Origin: Maribacter sp.
Lineage (GTDB): Bacteria > Bacteroidota > Bacteroidia > Flavobacteriales > Flavobacteriaceae
Assembly (NCBI GenBank): GCA_002749285.1
Contig: PDPR01000015.1
Location: 1 to 64,000 of the forward strand
DNA length: 64,000 nt
Direction: 5' to 3'
The translations under genes were made by a program, and so were the position numbers. Positions 1 to 8,558 of this stretch are shown one piece after another. Under the pieces are notes generated by a model. It worked only from the letters and a program-made list of their open reading frames with translations. It made no database searches and was not told where the DNA came from. Positions within the stretch are counted from its first letter, which is position 1; each line of letters opens with the position of its first letter.

Positions 1-1
1 T

Positions 2-271
2 TGTTCGGGTTCAAAATATGAAAACATAAAAGACTATTTTATAGACAGATATACGGAATCGTCAAGAAGTTATTTGCAATTAATGAAAGATAAATATCCG
101 CAAGTCAATAAAGAGATTTCAGATTTTTTTATCCATACGGCTGCAGCATGGTGGATACAAATAGTATCGGAAATTGTATCGCATAATTTGAATGAAAAGG
201 AAATATTATTATTCTTAAAAGAATATATGACCTTTGGCTCAGGTGGTTGGCAACGATTGATGAAATTGTAA
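2..271 (+). CDS. TetR/AcrR-like regulator, C-terminal fragment (cut by window edge)
   Basis: The reading frame is open from the first bases of the window and ends at 271, so this is the last roughly 89 residues of a gene that starts outside. It is alpha-helical with no helix-turn-helix, and looks like the ligand-binding C-terminal half of a TetR-family repressor (tryptophan pair in an AAWWIQIV segment, amphipathic helices, short GGW tail). It lies just upstream of an exporter cassette on the same strand, where a TetR repressor would be expected. The family call rests on general pattern and context; the DNA-binding half is not in view. Confidence 0.55.
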   Translation, partial: CSGSKYENIKDYFIDRYTESSRSYLQLMKDKYPQVNKEISDFFIHTAAAWWIQIVSEIVSHNLNEKEILLFLKEYMTFGSGGWQRLMKL

Positions 272-386
272 TTTGCGATTAGTGGACATATATTTTTTTG
301 AACAAAAATAGAACGATGTTCTTTATTGATATGGTGTCCTTGTGGTCAAATACTAAAGGAATAAAGTTGGGAATAAATAGAATACT

Positions 387-725
387 ATGTTGCACTATGC
401 GATCAAGATTTTAATTACGGCCATAATAATAGTAGTGGTTTCGGAAATAGGAAAACGTAATTCCGTAATGGCGGCAATTATAGCATCACTGCCCCTAACC
501 ACGATGTTGGCATTGATTTGGTTGTATATAGATACAAAAGACCTAACAAAAGTAAGTGCTTTATCATGGAATGTGATGATAGCGATAGTACCAAGTTTTA
601 TATTCCTTATATCACTTCCTTTACTTATAAAGGCCGGATTGAATTTTTGGCTTGCATTGGTAATTTCAGCAATACTTACTTTTTTGGGATATTGGGTGTA
701 CGTAAATGTTTTTAAAATAATGTGA
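387..725 (+). CDS. DUF3147-type small inner membrane protein
   Basis: This 112-residue protein is almost entirely hydrophobic, with four predicted membrane helices at about residues 3-19, 27-47, 60-81 and 87-108. The short polar turn EIGKRNSVMAA and the following SLPLTT are typical of the DUF3147 family. No catalytic residues are visible and the function is unknown. It lies 43 bases upstream of the MMPL exporter on the same strand and is probably cotranscribed with it. A role accessory to the exporter is only an inference from position. Confidence 0.65.
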   Translation: MLHYAIKILITAIIIVVVSEIGKRNSVMAAIIASLPLTTMLALIWLYIDTKDLTKVSALSWNVMIAIVPSFIFLISLPLLIKAGLNFWLALVISAILTFLGYWVYVNVFKIM

Positions 726-768
726 AATCAGTGAATGGCCGAAGGCTAATAGCTAAAAACCATAAAAT

Positions 769-3138
769 ATGAAAGTACAAAAAATAAACAACAAATTCCG
801 AAAACTCGGAGAGTTCCAGATGAAAAACAGATGGTTGCTGATAATCATTGCCATCATTTTTACAGTTGTGGGCATTGCAGGATTACAACACCTTCAACCG
901 CATAATTCACGTGAATCGTGGTTTATGGAGGACGACCAAATTGAAATCAATACCAAAAAATTTGAAGCACAATTTGGGAATAACGATAATATTATGGTGT
1001 TGGTGAAAGCCGAAGATGTGTTTGCTCCCGAAGTGTTGAAAATGATGAAACGCTTGGGCAATGAACTCTTGGACAGCATTCCTTATGCCAATGAGGTAAC
1101 CTCTTTGGTAGATATGGAAATATCCGTAGGTACGGAAGAAGGCATTCAAGTGATCAATCCTTTTGAGAATGGCATACCCGAAGACCCTGCCGAACTGGAG
1201 CGTATTCGTGAGCTGGTATTATCCCGAAAGGCATTAGCCAACAAAATCGTATCCGACGATTGCACCGAAACCATTTTAATGCTATCGCTCAACGAGTTTC
1301 CACCCGAAGCGGTTTGGAGCAAAGAGACAACCTTAGACCCTATTTTTCAGGCAGGTGAGCCGGCTGTACGTATTTTGAATGCCGAACGATACAAAAGTGA
1401 CAAATATGAGCTTAAACCTGCCGGAATGCCTTATACCGAAACCGAAGAGCGTGACTTTTTCGGTCCCGAAATGCAAAAACGAATAGGTATCATATTCGCA
1501 TCTATGATTATTTTATTAATCATTATGGTACGTTCGTTTAAAGGCGTGATAGCACCTGTGTTCACAATCTTTGTGGCAGGTATGTCCGTGTTTGGATTTA
1601 TGGGCTGGCTGGGCATTGGTTACGACCAAAATATGGTTATGCTGCCTGCACTGCTGCTTATAGCCTTGTCTGTAGCCTACTCCATTCACTTAATCAATGC
1701 TTTTAAACGGTTTTTCAGGCAAACCGGAAACCGAAAGGAAGCAGCCATATCGGCTGTGGAAGAAACGGGATGGCCACTCTTGTTTACCGCTATCACAACC
1801 ATTGGCTCGGTAGTGTCGTTTGCAACCGTTGGTATTCCCACTATTACTTGGGTTGGATTATCCTGCGGGGCATCAGTATTAGCCAATTACCTGTTTGTTA
1901 TTGTGTTATTGCCCATCATTTTAAGCTTTGGCAAGAATAGAGAAGTGCAACAAAAAATTGCAAAAAAGAAAAAACTATTGGATACCTTTTTGTTAGGCAT
2001 GGGGCATTGGGTGGTCAGAAGCAAAAAATCCATCTTAATTGTATATACATTGGTTGTAGTAGCTTTAATTCCGGCTTTGTTTAAAGTATATGTAGATATG
2101 GATGTTTTTGAAGGGATGGGCAGAAAAATACCTTACATAAACAGAGTATATCATATTGCACATTCCCAATTGGGTTCTTATATGTCTTACAATGTATCCA
2201 TTGATTTTAAAGAGCCGGATGCCATTAAGTCGCCTGAAGTGCTTAAGAATTTAGATGTTTTCGTAGATTCTATCAGTCGTTTTGAGTTGACCAAAAAAGT
2301 AAAGAACAACTCTTCGGTATTTTCTATTTTGGATATTATAAAAGAGATGAACCAGACCTTGCATAGTGATAATACTAAATACCATAGCATACCCAATACA
2401 CGCGAGGAAATTGCCCAAATATTACTGCTGTATGAAATGTCCGGAGGTACAAAGTCTTTTAATTGGATAGATGAGGAGTATTCGATGATGCGTGTGCAAG
2501 TACCCATGTATAAGTTTCAGGCCAAAGAAATCGTAAATGAATTAGATGATGTAAAACGCATTAGTAAAAAGTTGTTTCCAAATGCTACCACAACCATAGT
2601 AGGTAGTGCTGCTCAATTTAGTGTCATAGGACAAAAAGTAGTGGCAGGAGAGTTAAAATCGGTCATGATATCTTTAATTATCATTAGTATTTTATTGATA
2701 TTGGTATTTGCCAGCATACAAACAGGCTTGATAGGTTTGATTCCTAACTTGGCACCCATGTTGGTTATAGGGGCGTATTTGGGTTATTTGGATGTGCCGT
2801 TAAATATGATGACGATGACCATTATTCCCATGATGCTGGGTATAGCAGTGGACGACACCATTCACTTTATCAACAGCATAAAGTATGAATTTGAGAAATG
2901 CGGTAATTATAAGCAAGCAACCTTGACTGCTTTTGCAACCGTAGGTCGCTCGTTATTGATGACAACTATTGTTTTGGCAGTTAGCTTTGCCACTTATATG
3001 CTTTCGCCAGTAAAAATGATAGCGAATATAGGATTGTTAGCCTCAATAGGATTGCTTGCCGCCTTAATTACGGACTTTTTAATTACCCCGGCTTTGATGA
3101 TTATGATGAAACCGTTTGGGAAGGAAAACAGCCTTTAG
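769..3138 (+). CDS. MMPL/RND-superfamily exporter (HAE3-like)
   Basis: A 789-residue inner-membrane transporter with the duplicated RND plan. There is one helix at about residues 23-40, a large periplasmic loop, a block of five helices (about 235-385), a second starting helix (about 415-435), a second periplasmic loop, and a final block of five helices (about 630-780). Both blocks look like sterol-sensing or MMPL domains, and the second contains a GIAVDDTIHF motif typical of proton-relay helix 4. The length fits hydrophobe exporters of the HAE3 class. It is followed by a LolA-like secreted protein and an outer-membrane barrel, a frequent partner set for these exporters. The substrate may be a lipid or hopanoid-like molecule, but the sequence does not show it. 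Confidence 0.9.
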   Translation: MKVQKINNKFRKLGEFQMKNRWLLIIIAIIFTVVGIAGLQHLQPHNSRESWFMEDDQIEINTKKFEAQFGNNDNIMVLVKAEDVFAPEVLKMMKRLGNELLDSIPYANEVTSLVDMEISVGTEEGIQVINPFENGIPEDPAELERIRELVLSRKALANKIVSDDCTETILMLSLNEFPPEAVWSKETTLDPIFQAGEPAVRILNAERYKSDKYELKPAGMPYTETEERDFFGPEMQKRIGIIFASMIILLIIMVRSFKGVIAPVFTIFVAGMSVFGFMGWLGIGYDQNMVMLPALLLIALSVAYSIHLINAFKRFFRQTGNRKEAAISAVEETGWPLLFTAITTIGSVVSFATVGIPTITWVGLSCGASVLANYLFVIVLLPIILSFGKNREVQQKIAKKKKLLDTFLLGMGHWVVRSKKSILIVYTLVVVALIPALFKVYVDMDVFEGMGRKIPYINRVYHIAHSQLGSYMSYNVSIDFKEPDAIKSPEVLKNLDVFVDSISRFELTKKVKNNSSVFSILDIIKEMNQTLHSDNTKYHSIPNTREEIAQILLLYEMSGGTKSFNWIDEEYSMMRVQVPMYKFQAKEIVNELDDVKRISKKLFPNATTTIVGSAAQFSVIGQKVVAGELKSVMISLIIISILLILVFASIQTGLIGLIPNLAPMLVIGAYLGYLDVPLNMMTMTIIPMMLGIAVDDTIHFINSIKYEFEKCGNYKQATLTAFATVGRSLLMTTIVLAVSFATYMLSPVKMIANIGLLASIGLLAALITDFLITPALMIMMKPFGKENSL

Positions 3139-4140
3139 CTATTACCTTTGGCTATCCCATAAAACCAAAAGCTAACAGCTAACATCAAAACAAACAATTT
3201 AATGAACAAGAATACAACATAATAATATATAACTCGCTAATAGCTAATAGCCAAAGGCCAACAGCTAAAAGCATAAAAATCAAATAAAATGAAAATCAAA
3301 TTAATTACAGTAGCAGTTGCCATAATGACAGCATGTGTAACATTTGCACAAACAGGACGGGAAATAATGCTAAAAGCCGAAAACCGTCCGGAAGCGAAAA
3401 CCAATGAATCGGAAATTACCTTGAGAATCATCAATAAACGAGGCAAGGAACGTGTTCGTAAACTCAAATCCTATTCAATGGATGTGGGTAAGGATAAAAA
3501 GACCTTGATGTTTTTTGAATATCCCGGTGATGTAAAAGGTACCGGATTCCTTACCTGGGATTACGACCAAATTGGTAAGGACGATGACAAATGGTTGTAC
3601 CTGCCTGCCATGAAGAAAACCCGTCGTATCAGCGGGTCTTCAGCCAAGAAGGACTACTTTATGGGTACCGATTTTACTTATGATGATATGGGCGACCGTA
3701 ATATTGATGAAGATACGCACAAATTATTGGGCGAGGAAACCATCAACGGCCATAAATGCTGGAAAGTAGAATCCACTTCTAAAGATAAGCGGGATATTTT
3801 CTCCAAGAAAATCATTTGGTTACGACAGGATATTTTTATCCCTGAAAAAGTAGATTTTTATGATCGTATGGGAAAATTGCATCGCCAAATGGTTATAGGA
3901 AAAGTAGAAAAAAGCAACGATTATTGGGTAATCACAAAGATGAATATGACCAATGTACAAACCAATCACAAAACCATTATAGAGTTTGATAATATGTCAT
4001 TGGATATCCCTATGGACGACGAAAAATTTACTGTACAAACACTTGAAAAAGGAAGAATGTGATTTTTGGCTGTTGGCTTTTAGCTTTTAGCAAGTGATAC
4101 GCAACAAATCGCCAACAGCCAATAGCCAAAACCCAACAAA
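3139..4140. repeat. cassette-specific short intergenic repeats (GCTAATAGC / CCAACAGC words)
   Basis: The gaps at 726-768, 3139-3288 and 4063-4140 are built from the same words: ggctaatagctaaaa, gctaatagccaaaggcc, caacagctaaaagc. In the third gap a 12-base arm (4066-4077, ttggctgttggc) has its exact inverted copy at 4111-4122, allowing a hairpin with a 33-base loop. I see none of these words in other gaps of the window. They may have spread with, or inside, this cassette. The entry spans two of the three gaps and the gene between them. Confidence 0.6.
3289..4062 (+). CDS. outer membrane lipoprotein-sorting family protein (LolA-like)
   Basis: A 257-residue protein with a signal peptide (cleavage likely after VTFAQ, about residue 21) and a LolA-like beta fold. 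Features typical of this family next to MMPL exporters are the [18 protein letters not shown] segment, [19 protein letters not shown], and the [11 protein letters not shown] motif. It probably binds a lipid in the periplasm and passes it between the MMPL exporter upstream and the barrel downstream. It lies 150 bases after the exporter and 78 before the barrel. Both gaps contain the cassette-specific repeats. Confidence 0.85.
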   Translation: MKIKLITVAVAIMTACVTFAQTGREIMLKAENRPEAKTNESEITLRIINKRGKERVRKLKSYSMDVGKDKKTLMFFEYPGDVKGTGFLTWDYDQIGKDDDKWLYLPAMKKTRRISGSSAKKDYFMGTDFTYDDMGDRNIDEDTHKLLGEETINGHKCWKVESTSKDKRDIFSKKIIWLRQDIFIPEKVDFYDRMGKLHRQMVIGKVEKSNDYWVITKMNMTNVQTNHKTIIEFDNMSLDIPMDDEKFTVQTLEKGRM

Positions 4141-5367
4141 ATGAAACTACACACCATCATAATCATCTTACTGTTGCCGGTAATGGCGTTGTCGCAGACA
4201 GAAGAGAGCAAATTACAGATAAACGGATTTGTAGATACGTATCATGCGGTACGGATAAAATCGCCCAATGATTTTATGAGTTCGCGAACTCGTTTTAGGG
4301 GCGAATTGCAAAAAGCCTTTGGTAAATCCTCAATGTTCGTGTCGTTTAACTTAAATCAAAACAGTATTTTAAAAAAGTTAAACGGATTTGAATTGCGGGA
4401 AGCCTATTTTGATTATATGGCGGAACATTGGGGTTTACGAGCCGGCAGGCAATTGATTATCTGGGGAGCAGCAGATGGTCTGCGTATTACCGATTTGGTG
4501 TCGCCTATGGATTTAAGAGAATTTTTGGCACGCGACTATGATGATATCCGTATGCCCGTTGAGGCCTTGAAATTCAGATATTTCAAAGGAGCAATGAAAT
4601 TGGAATTGGTGTTTGTTCCGGCTTTTAAAGGTTTTGTATTGCCAACAAACCCTAAAAATCCCTGGGCTATACCTATATCCGCCCCTCCTGATATGCAGCT
4701 CATAATGTTGCCCGAACAAAACCCTGATTTTACATTAAAGAACAGTGAGTTCGGCGGACGTTTAACGTTTAATTTACCCGGTATTGACTTTTCGTTGGCA
4801 ACACTGCATACCCACGATAAAATGCCTGTTTTTATGACAAATATACAAGCTGATAGTATGGTGGTTACACCTGAATACCATAGAATGACCTTTGTGGGCG
4901 GTGATTTTTCAAAACCTCTGGGGCAGTTTGTTGTTCGCGGAGAGGTGGCCTTTAATATCAATAAACATTTGCCAACCCAACAAATTCCAACAGTACTACA
5001 AAAACATAATACCGTTAATGCTTTATTGGGTATGGACTGGTTCGCACCCAAAGAATGGATGCTTGGTTTACAAGTGTCCAATGATGCTGTATTAAACTAT
5101 AAAAAAGAATTGCTTCAAGAGAAAAACACAAGTCTTCTAACGTTTAATATATCTAAAAATACACTCAACAGCACATTGAAATTATCCGATTTTATGTATA
5201 CCGATTTAAACAATGGTAGTTTTTTTAATCGTTTTTCGGCGGATTATTCATTGAGTGACCAAATCCATTTACTGGTCGGTTACGACCATTTTGAAGGTGA
5301 CAAAGGCATGTTTGGCGTTTATAAAAACAATTCTGAGGTGTGGATAAAAGCAAAATATAGTTTTTGA
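4141..5367 (+). CDS. outer membrane beta-barrel protein of the MMPL cassette
   Basis: A 408-residue protein with a signal peptide (cleavage near ALSQT, residue 19) followed by alternating amphipathic strands and a C-terminal aromatic residue (ends KAKYSF), as in outer-membrane barrels. An early GFVDTYHAVR segment and the RAGRQLIIWGAADGLRITD region recall DUF1302-type porin-like proteins that accompany RND/MMPL exporters. It is the last gene of the cassette, and decayed DNA begins directly after its stop codon. The precise family is uncertain. Confidence 0.7.
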   Translation: MKLHTIIIILLLPVMALSQTEESKLQINGFVDTYHAVRIKSPNDFMSSRTRFRGELQKAFGKSSMFVSFNLNQNSILKKLNGFELREAYFDYMAEHWGLRAGRQLIIWGAADGLRITDLVSPMDLREFLARDYDDIRMPVEALKFRYFKGAMKLELVFVPAFKGFVLPTNPKNPWAIPISAPPDMQLIMLPEQNPDFTLKNSEFGGRLTFNLPGIDFSLATLHTHDKMPVFMTNIQADSMVVTPEYHRMTFVGGDFSKPLGQFVVRGEVAFNINKHLPTQQIPTVLQKHNTVNALLGMDWFAPKEWMLGLQVSNDAVLNYKKELLQEKNTSLLTFNISKNTLNSTLKLSDFMYTDLNNGSFFNRFSADYSLSDQIHLLVGYDHFEGDKGMFGVYKNNSEVWIKAKYSF

Positions 5368-5422
5368 AGAAACCCTATTTGACATTTGTAGGCTCCGTAT
5401 CGATCTGTTCATGGACCTTAAC

Positions 5423-5518
5423 CGATAGCCAAAAAGGGTTTGATTTCCTGAAGCTTGCCCCGAAATAACAAAAATTTTTCCGGAAGCATACCTCGTACCC
5501 TTAGGTCGGGGTTGTTGG
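5423..5518. repeat. 96-bp dispersed repeat, copy 1
   Basis: This stretch aligns without gaps to 35215-35310, matching at about 81 of 96 positions by eye; nearly all differences are transitions. It starts cgatagccaaaaaggg and ends ggttgttgg. The second copy contains a cgaggcttgcctcg hairpin, which is partly degraded here. Both copies lie directly downstream of a minus-strand reading frame: here an AraC fragment ending at 5519, there a GH15 gene ending at 35340. No coding capacity is seen. Confidence 0.75.
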
Positions 5519-5650
5519 TTATTGTTGTCTTCTTCTTGTCCTTGGGGAAACACCGAATTTACGCTTAAATGCAGTACAGAAGTGTGGGGTATAGTCGTAG
5601 CCACATTGTAATGCTACTTCTGCGATCGTTCCGGAAAACGGCCATTTCAT
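5519..5650 (-). pseudogene. AraC-family regulator, C-terminal HTH fragment
   Basis: Read on the minus strand, this gives about 43 residues with the second helix-turn-helix of AraC/XylS regulators: TIAEVALQCGYDYTPHF followed by AFKRKFGVSPR, then a stop. The first helix-turn-helix and the whole N-terminal domain are missing, as nothing upstream in any frame continues the homology. It is a leftover C-terminus rather than a gene. Its stop codon abuts copy 1 of the 96-bp repeat. Confidence 0.75.
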
Positions 5651-5831
5651 TTTATGTAACGTAACATAATTCTATGCTCAAATCATTATAATCCGTAACC
5701 AATCGGAAAATCTCAAATGCGGGTATTTATCATGTATTTGGTTAAAAATGCACTTTTTTTTAAAAATCTAACATTATAACAGGACATATTTTCGTAATTT
5801 CAATTCAAGTAATTGTCAAAAATGCTCCTAG

Positions 5832-6416
5832 CCTGTTAGGTCTGGAGATGAGGGTTGGGTAGCCGTGAGTGATCCTTATGGGATTTGTCAGATTCCGTAT
5901 GGACTGTTACGATCCATGAGCACACAGGATTTGATAGAAACCTGTTTGGATTACCCTTTATTAGGTGTAATTTATGCCTAAGATGATCTTCAGGGCGGAT
6001 TCAATAGGCTTAAAGAAAAAAATAATGGTTTTAGAGAGTTATTGCGCAGGGCGGATTCAGGAAGAGAATCAATTAAAATGTACCCTAAGAATGTCGACCC
6101 AAAATGATCCGAAGAAGAAAAAGGGCTTTTTGCATTCGAATTCGACTATATTGAAACTATTCTTGCCCAAAAAGATCAATCGAACTTATCCCAAAGCGAA
6201 AAAAAAGGAGTTAGTCGCTATAGGGGAAAATCGCAACACAAAGAAATTTTTGGTCAGGGCATGGCAACATCTGTTTGGGTCATGGCAAGATCTCTTGATA
6301 ATGTGGCAACAGCAAAAGATGAGGACAGTGATAGTGATAGAGTGACTGCTGAATATGCGTTATTCGAATACGGTGTCGTTACTGACCCAAATATCATAAA
6401 AAGTGTTATCAATTAG
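5832..6416 (+). pseudogene. decayed paralogue of the downstream lipoprotein gene
   Basis: One plus-strand frame gives a recognisable relative of the protein encoded at 6434-7183 but has in-frame stops at 5979 (TAA) and 6105 (TGA), and a third (TAG, 5829) just before the homology starts. Matching segments include PVRSGDEGW against PIKPGSEEW, QIPYGLLRSMSTQDLIETCLDYPL against QIPIEILENMSTKGMVETC and MAYPL, and FRELLRRADSGRE against LQFLERRNDASRM. The C-terminal half is more diverged but continuous to the TAG at 6414. The signal peptide is gone. The gene ends 17 bases before the intact copy starts, so this is a tandem duplicate that died. Confidence 0.75.
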
Positions 6417-6433
6417 GCTAAGGCATTTGTTAA

Positions 6434-7183
6434 ATGAAAAGATATAAATTGATTTTTTTGGGTATTGTTCAACTCTTTGTGTCCTGCAATGAAAGCGACG
6501 AAAGTAATTGCGTCCAGTTTTTGCCGGAACCTACGGACAGATATGAATTCCCGATTAAACCTGGATCTGAAGAATGGATTGGGTATTCGGCACAACAACA
6601 AATCGACGCCCTCCAGATTCCAATTGAAATATTGGAAAACATGTCCACCAAAGGCATGGTCGAAACTTGTATGGCCTATCCGCTTTTTTCGACTATGTCG
6701 GCATTCGACAGTCCACAAAAAGGTCTGGAAAGACAAATTGGGAATTTTAACGGCCTACAGTTTTTAGAAAGAAGAAACGATGCGTCCAGGATGTTGTCCA
6801 TACGTTTCAGCAGAATGGGGCTGGATTGCCCTCCTGAAGATATTCTGGAAAAAGGGCTATACGGTCTGGACCTTATACATATTACCATGTTATTGGCCCA
6901 ACCGGTTTATATAGACAAGCTGGATTCTAGTGGTAAAAGGCAACTTTTAGAGGAAGCGATGAAAAAATATGAAGGATATTTATTGGACCTTGAATCCTGG
7001 GGAGTTTATTTGGCATCGGTGGATGCGGTGCTTATTTCCAGGATAATGATTCAAGATGGATATGAACCCTTTCTAATGGAAGTCCAAAACAACCAAGCAT
7101 TGGCAGACTTTATCGATACGGCCAATTTAGGAAAAAACCTAGAATTGTTGAATAAGATCATCGAATATGCAAATAACTACTAA
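6434..7183 (+). CDS. conserved uncharacterised lipoprotein
   Basis: A 249-residue protein with a lipoprotein signal (MKRYKLIFLGIVQLFVSC, lipidated Cys18) followed at once by the acidic NESDES. In Flavobacteriia such acidic residues after the cysteine favour export to the cell surface. The body is mainly helical with an IPIEILENMSTKGMVETC motif that I associate with a widespread Bacteroidota family of unknown function. No enzyme motif is visible. It is the intact member of a tandem pair and stands alone in otherwise decayed DNA. Confidence 0.7.
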   Translation: MKRYKLIFLGIVQLFVSCNESDESNCVQFLPEPTDRYEFPIKPGSEEWIGYSAQQQIDALQIPIEILENMSTKGMVETCMAYPLFSTMSAFDSPQKGLERQIGNFNGLQFLERRNDASRMLSIRFSRMGLDCPPEDILEKGLYGLDLIHITMLLAQPVYIDKLDSSGKRQLLEEAMKKYEGYLLDLESWGVYLASVDAVLISRIMIQDGYEPFLMEVQNNQALADFIDTANLGKNLELLNKIIEYANNY

Positions 7184-7203
7184 ATCATATTTGTGGCCAG
7201 TGT

Positions 7204-7512
7204 TTAGGTTAAGATTACCCACTGGGCCGATATTGTTTTGTCAAGCTGAAAAGCCATTACGGACAGCATCAGTTTGATTATGGACCCATCGGGTGTGACC
7301 GCATTGATATGCCTTGGCATTAATGCGCATATTTGGCTTATCGAGGTCTCCATTCTTTTTCTTGTATGTTCCTTGATGAAGGCTACTGCTGGAACATCTT
7401 TCCGTTCAAGGTTCTTTTTCCTGCCTGTCATCAGCATAGGGGACCAGGATAAGTGCAAATTCTGCAACCTGTGTTTCCCTGTATAAGGATAAGGTATTTT
7501 TCGGTTTGGCAA
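7204..7512 (-). pseudogene. IS982-type transposase, C-terminal remnant
   Basis: The minus-strand frame encodes about 102 residues whose second half matches the C-terminal end of IS982-like transposases: TRKRMETSISQICALMPRHI, then AVTPDGSIIKLMLSVMAFQLDK. The first two thirds of the transposase, including the early acidic residues, are absent, and no terminal inverted repeats were recognised. It is a dead fragment, part of the decayed stretch between the exporter cassette and the menaquinone genes. Confidence 0.6.
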
Positions 7513-7840
7513 CGGATGAGGTAAAGGTTTCTATGTTTATGACCCTGCCACGGATAAAATGAGTGGCAATGCAGTGGTAAATTTCGATGGTTATCCTTAT
7601 TTCGGTCTTTATGTAGGGCATAAGTATAATCGATAGATGGTAAGACCGCCCCATTCCAATGAATGGGGTGGTTTCTATTGTGCTATACATGTGTTGCCTA
7701 TAACCCATTTGGATGGTATGGACTCAATAAAGGGGCTCTTTTCCCAAAGAGATCGGCAAAAACCACAGTGTATGGACCAACATAAAAAAGGATGTCTATA
7801 GGAAAGGGTCAATAGCTATAAAAAATAAACAGATGGATAA
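7513..7840. other. non-coding or decayed stretch
   Basis: One plus-strand frame from about 7526 to the TAG at 7634 reads GKGFYVYDPATDKMSGNAVV and on to HKYNR, which looks like the tail of a protein, but there is no start and no recognised family. It is followed by a terminator-like hairpin (7645-7676). The rest shows nothing I can support. Confidence 0.35.
7645..7676 (+). terminator. rho-independent terminator-like hairpin
   Basis: The stem accgccccattc (7645-7656) pairs with gaatggggtggt (7661-7672) with one G-U pair and a four-base loop, followed by ttct. No intact gene ends directly upstream; it may belong to the dead reading frame ending at 7634. Confidence 0.5.
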
Positions 7841-7872
7841 TTTAATAAAGTCATTACACTTTTATATTTTTG
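7841..7872 (+). promoter_or_regulatory. Bacteroidota-type promoter for the SPOR-menA genes
   Basis: The -7 box TATTTTTG (7865-7872) fits the TAnnTTTG consensus, and a TTTA at 7841-7844 stands 20 bases upstream as a weak -33 element. Transcription would start near 7880, leaving a leader of about 80 bases before the ATG at 7958. Confidence 0.45.
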
Positions 7873-7957
7873 CACTTTCTAAAGGAAATATTTATATCAG
7901 GTCATTGAACATTTTCGGTTAACTTTAACAGATGAGGTCCCTAAAACATAACATTAT

Positions 7958-8557
7958 ATGCCATTTATAGAAGAAAGCGATTTACTCGAATTGCATAAGG
8001 ATATAGACAAGGCGCAAATTATAAACGAGCGTCTTTTAGATCAAATAAAGATAAAGAACAAAGAGCTCAAAAGAAGCAGGATACAACGTAATCTTTTGGC
8101 TGTGGTAACAGGCCTGTTCCTTATAGGGACATTTGGGATAACCACCTACACCGCCGGTTTAAGTACTTCAAACAACCTAGAGAACAGGAATAACCTTTTG
8201 GTTTCTATCGATAGCCTGGAGGCCCATAAGGCACGTATAGACAATCTTAGACGGCAGAATGAGGAGTTGAGCTTGGTAAAGGAATTTTATTTGGCCAAGA
8301 GTTTCTTGGAAAAAGAGAAAATTTATTCTGTTCAGATAAAATCATTTGTCGATAATAATGTGACCTTGGCCTCAGAGGCCCTGACAAACACACTTTTTGT
8401 CAAGACCAATCCGTTTTATTCCTATTCGTTAGGTACTTTTGAAACCTTGCAGGAAGCCCAGAAATTCCGAAAGCAATTGGTTGATCTAGGGTTCAATGAT
8501 GCCTTTGTGGCATCGTACAAGGAAGGTAAGCGAATACAAATAGAAGACCCCTACTAG
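7958..8557 (+). CDS. membrane-anchored coiled-coil protein with SPOR-like domain
   Basis: A 199-residue protein with a cytoplasmic helical N-terminus (about residues 5-45, heptad-like), one membrane helix (about 48-68), a short coiled coil (about 75-118), and a C-terminal domain (about 126-190) resembling SPOR: YSVQIKSF at its start and YSLGTFETLQEAQKFRKQL in the middle. SPOR domains bind denuded peptidoglycan strands at division sites. The gene ends one base before menA and is surely cotranscribed with it, though no link to menaquinone synthesis is apparent. The SPOR call is from motif spacing only. Confidence 0.6.
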   Translation: MPFIEESDLLELHKDIDKAQIINERLLDQIKIKNKELKRSRIQRNLLAVVTGLFLIGTFGITTYTAGLSTSNNLENRNNLLVSIDSLEAHKARIDNLRRQNEELSLVKEFYLAKSFLEKEKIYSVQIKSFVDNNVTLASEALTNTLFVKTNPFYSYSLGTFETLQEAQKFRKQLVDLGFNDAFVASYKEGKRIQIEDPY

Positions 8558-8558
8558 A

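Noticed and set aside
5974..6345. 123-residue open frame with ATG start
   Set aside because: It is an out-of-frame reading of the dead lipoprotein paralogue at 5832-6416, whose own frame shows clear similarity to the next gene.
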